Source of the DNA: Lachnospiraceae bacterium
Lineage (GTDB): Bacteria > Bacillota > Clostridia > Lachnospirales > Lachnospiraceae
Assembly (NCBI GenBank): GCA_017964745.1
Contig: JAGCRJ010000098.1
Coordinates: 1 to 15,941 of the forward strand
Length of the DNA: 15,941 nucleotides
Direction of reading: 5' to 3'
Under the pieces are notes generated by a model, which searched no databases, was not told the DNA's origin, and saw only the letters and a list, made by a program, of their open reading frames with translations. The stretch's first letter is position 1, and the number at the start of each line of letters is the position of its first letter. The position numbers were made by a program, and so were the translations under genes. This document shows positions 13,571-15,941 of this stretch, piece by piece.

Positions 13571-15190
13571 GTGAAAGAAAGCAACCTCACCATATATGAT
13601 ATATCCGAAAAGGCCGGCGTATCCATCGCCACGGTCTCCAGAGTCCTCAACAATTCGGGCTCAGTCAGCGAAAAGACCAGGAAAAAGGTAATGGATGCCA
13701 TAAACGATACCGGCTACACTCCCAATGCCTTTGCCAGGGGACTCGGACTCAATTCGGACAAAAAGTCGGTAAAGGAATTCATGGATGACGAATTCCTGCT
13801 CGACAGCGCCACGGCATCAAAGCTCTACCACGACTATGCCGAAAAAATGCCGATCCTCGATTATCACTGCCATATCTCTCCCAAAGAGATCGCGGAGGAC
13901 AGAAAGTTCGACAACATCGCCCAGGTATGGCTCGGAGGCGACCACTACAAATGGCGCTTCATGAGAAGCTGCGGCATCGAGGAAAAATACATAACCGGCA
14001 AGGCATCCGATCACGACAAGTTCATCAAATGGGCAGCGTGTCTGGGAAAGGCGATCGGTAATCCCCTCTATCACTGGAGCCATCTCGAACTTCAGAGGTA
14101 TTTCGATTTTCACGGACATCTGTGTGAAGACAATGCCGAGGAGGTATGGGAGCTCTGCAACAAAAAGCTCGCCGAGCCCGGTATGAGTGCAAGGGGACTT
14201 ATCAAAAAGAGCGGCGTCACCCTCCTTTGCACCACCGACGATCCCATCGACGATCTTCACTGGCATAAGCAGATCAGGGAGGATTCCTCTTTTGACGTAA
14301 AGGTCCTTCCCGCATGGCGTCCCGACAGAGCCATGAACATCGAAAAGCACGACTACAAAGATTATCTCAAAAAGCTCGCTTCTGCCGCAGGCGTAAGCAA
14401 GATCAAGACATGGGAAGACTTAAAGACCGCTCTCAGGAGAAGGCTGGAATTCTTCAAGGAGCAGGGTTGCGTGGTTTCGGACCACGGACTTGAATTTCTT
14501 ATGTACTATCCCGCCAATGACGAAGAGATAGAGGCGATCTTTGCAAAGAGACTCTATAACATGCCCGTCTCAAAAGAAGACGAGTACATGTTCAAGACCG
14601 CATTCATGACTTTCATGGCGTGCGAATATGTCAAGGCTGACTGGACGATGCAGCTCCACTACGGATGCAAGAGGGACAACAATACGGCAATGTTCAAATC
14701 GATCGGTCCCGATACAGGATTCGACTGCATCAACAACCACACTCCTTCCGACCAGTGTGCGAACTTCCTCGATTCGCTTGAAAGATTCGGAAATCTTCCG
14801 AGAACGATCCTCTACTCTCTCAATCCGATCGACAACGCATACATCGGAACGATAATCGGATGCTTCCAGGATTCCACAGCAGTCGGAAAGATCCAGCAGG
14901 GAAGCGCATGGTGGTTCAACGATCACATAGGAGGAATGACCGACCAGATAAAGTCACTGGCCGCTCTCGGCAATCTCTCGGGATTTGTCGGAATGCTGAC
15001 GGACTCAAGATCGTTTTTGAGCTACACAAGACATGAGTATTTCAGAAGGATACTCTGTAATATCATCGGTGAATGGGTCGAGAAGGGAATGTTTCCCGAA
15101 GACTACAAGATACTCGGCAGGATAGTCGAAGACATCTCATACAACAACGCGGTAAGATATTTCAAATTCCCGCTCGGGGATAAGAAGTGA
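13571..15190 (+). CDS. uxaC: LacI-type DNA-binding domain fused to glucuronate isomerase (UxaC)
   Basis: This 539-residue protein joins two complete modules in one frame. Residues 5-60 are a LacI-family head: helix-turn-helix (IYDISEKAGVSIATVSRVLN), the wing-side helix (KTRKKVMDAINDTGYTPN) and the hinge helix (PNAFARGLGL). Residues about 67-539 are a uronate isomerase of normal length (about 470), which interconverts D-glucuronate with D-fructuronate (and usually galacturonate with tagaturonate) in the first step of hexuronate breakdown. It keeps DYHCH (His99, His101, metal ligands), GDHYKWR, GNPLYHW, TTDDPID, WRPD, GSAWWFND-like SAWWFND, and MLTDSRSFLSYTRHEYFRRILC with candidate beta-8 Asp478. 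The GTG start has GGAGG 5 nt upstream. The LacI sugar-binding domain is absent, so the isomerase may act as the sensor. A LacI-type operator lies on its promoter. Dual function is inference. Confidence 0.95.
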   Translation: MKESNLTIYDISEKAGVSIATVSRVLNNSGSVSEKTRKKVMDAINDTGYTPNAFARGLGLNSDKKSVKEFMDDEFLLDSATASKLYHDYAEKMPILDYHCHISPKEIAEDRKFDNIAQVWLGGDHYKWRFMRSCGIEEKYITGKASDHDKFIKWAACLGKAIGNPLYHWSHLELQRYFDFHGHLCEDNAEEVWELCNKKLAEPGMSARGLIKKSGVTLLCTTDDPIDDLHWHKQIREDSSFDVKVLPAWRPDRAMNIEKHDYKDYLKKLASAAGVSKIKTWEDLKTALRRRLEFFKEQGCVVSDHGLEFLMYYPANDEEIEAIFAKRLYNMPVSKEDEYMFKTAFMTFMACEYVKADWTMQLHYGCKRDNNTAMFKSIGPDTGFDCINNHTPSDQCANFLDSLERFGNLPRTILYSLNPIDNAYIGTIIGCFQDSTAVGKIQQGSAWWFNDHIGGMTDQIKSLAALGNLSGFVGMLTDSRSFLSYTRHEYFRRILCNIIGEWVEKGMFPEDYKILGRIVEDISYNNAVRYFKFPLGDKK

Positions 15191-15213
15191 TCCCGTAAGA
15201 AATCGAACAGATT

Positions 15214-15241
15214 AAAAGGCAGGTCATATGACCTGCCTTTT
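15214..15241. terminator. Bidirectional terminator, perfect 28-bp palindrome
   Basis: The sequence from AAAAGGCAGGTCAT to its exact reverse complement ATGACCTGCCTTTT forms a stem with A-tract and T-tract built in, so it can terminate transcripts from both sides. It lies between the convergent stop codons of the uxaC fusion and the DUF3298-type gene. Confidence 0.92.
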
Positions 15242-15256
15242 GCATTTACTTATTTT

Positions 15257-15941
15257 TCAGGGTTTAAGAGTTTCTCTTCCGAGAAGTTCTTCGTAGGGAA
15301 TGAAAATCTCGACATAATCCACCTGATACACAGCCACCTCGTCGGGAAGGAAACAGTAATATATTCCTTCATCCTTAAATCTGATCAATCCTCCGAAGGA
15401 AACAAAGCTCTTGGCATCGGAATAAACCTCATCTTCATTGCTTCCGTAGTAGGGACTTGAATACTCATCGAAAGTAAGGAAATTTTCAACCGTCTTCTTC
15501 GCGACAAGCTCAATGAATTCCTTTTCGGTTCCTGTATAAAAATCATTTATCGAAAGAATCTCACCGGTTTCAAGGTCGAACAGATAGTATGCCCTTGGGT
15601 AATAACCGGCCGACCCTCCGCCGTACCAATATCCGCTCATATCTACGGTAAGATACCTGTCGTCAATTATACTGACAGAATCAATCTCAAAAGAGGTCGT
15701 TACCTGATAGAAGGTGGGACGCTCCAAATGATCTTGACATAAGCTCTCATGATAATCCGTTTCCCAATCAACCGTTTCGACAGCTTCCTGCTCAAGATAA
15801 TCATTTATCTCAGCGGCATGATCCGAATATTTACCATCCAGGACAAAGTATTCGCTGTATTTCATTATGAGGTCCGTCCCGCAGTCAGGACATACATATG
15901 TCTCGGATTTATAGGACACGGTTCCGAGATCACACTTATCA
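15257..15941 (-). CDS. DUF3298-type protein with zinc-ribbon-like N-terminus (partial, 5' end outside window)
   Basis: The open frame continues past the window edge, so the true start is not visible; the internal GTG at 15917-15919 is unlikely to be the start because coding-like sequence with another Cys (DKCDLGT) precedes it. The 227 visible residues begin with C-x13-C-x2-C (CPDC), which looks like the second half of a zinc ribbon. The rest resembles the RsiV-type DUF3298 domain: a repeated beta-strand pattern, AYYLFDLETGEILSINDFY, a helix (EKEFIELVAKKTVENFL), then GLIRFKDEGIYYCFLPDEVAVY and FIPYEELLG. Such domains are usually extracytoplasmic, but no membrane helix is visible in this part. 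It is Tyr- and acid-rich. Function is unknown. Confidence 0.75.
   Translation of the reverse strand, partial: DKCDLGTVSYKSETYVCPDCGTDLIMKYSEYFVLDGKYSDHAAEINDYLEQEAVETVDWETDYHESLCQDHLERPTFYQVTTSFEIDSVSIIDDRYLTVDMSGYWYGGGSAGYYPRAYYLFDLETGEILSINDFYTGTEKEFIELVAKKTVENFLTFDEYSSPYYGSNEDEVYSDAKSFVSFGGLIRFKDEGIYYCFLPDEVAVYQVDYVEIFIPYEELLGRETLKP

Overview
The window looks like a chromosomal segment from a plant-polysaccharide-using member of the Clostridia, most likely Lachnospiraceae. The grounds are: a three-gene sugar-sensing system of the XylFII-LytS-YesN type in front of a xylose-type binding lipoprotein; an ECF-type riboflavin transporter; sigma-A promoters with strong Shine-Dalgarno sites; DUF975 and LUD-domain proteins; and a secA-prfB pair. 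This placement is inferred from gene content only. There is no rRNA, tRNA, mobile element or CRISPR array, and no gap over 300 bases without a gene.

Region 1 (1-4915, minus strand) is a sugar sensing and uptake operon. In transcription order it holds a membrane-anchored sugar-binding sensor, a LytS/YesM-type histidine kinase, a YesN-type AraC response regulator, and the first 269 codons of a xylose ABC-transporter binding lipoprotein (xylF) that leaves the window. Region 2 (4975-5997, minus) is ribU, the riboflavin S component, under an FMN riboswitch with its own promoter. Region 3 (6038-7699, plus) is a tightly overlapping three-gene set of unknown function: two multi-pass membrane proteins flanking a protein with an HExxH motif and two CxxC pairs. 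Its promoter appears to share one palindromic -35 box with ribU.

Region 4 (7740-12721, minus) is secA, prfB and an HD-GYP-like gene, probably one transcript. The prfB gene lacks the usual programmed frameshift, and the HD-GYP protein has lost the His of its HD dyad. Region 5 (12754-13383, minus) is a LUD-domain protein with a C-terminal cysteine cluster.

Region 6 (13479-15190, plus) is the highlight: a single reading frame that joins a complete LacI-family DNA-binding head (helix-turn-helix plus hinge helix) to a full-length glucuronate isomerase (UxaC). A LacI-type operator with a central CpG overlaps the -10 box of its own promoter. This suggests an enzyme that also acts as a repressor of its own gene, and perhaps of other hexuronate genes, with the isomerase replacing the usual sugar-binding domain. 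A perfect 28-bp palindromic terminator separates it from region 7 (15257-15941, minus), a partial gene for a DUF3298-type protein with a zinc-ribbon-like N-terminus.

Xylose sensing and uptake together with glucuronate isomerisation would fit growth on glucuronoxylan, but the two loci are about 9 kb apart and the link is inference.
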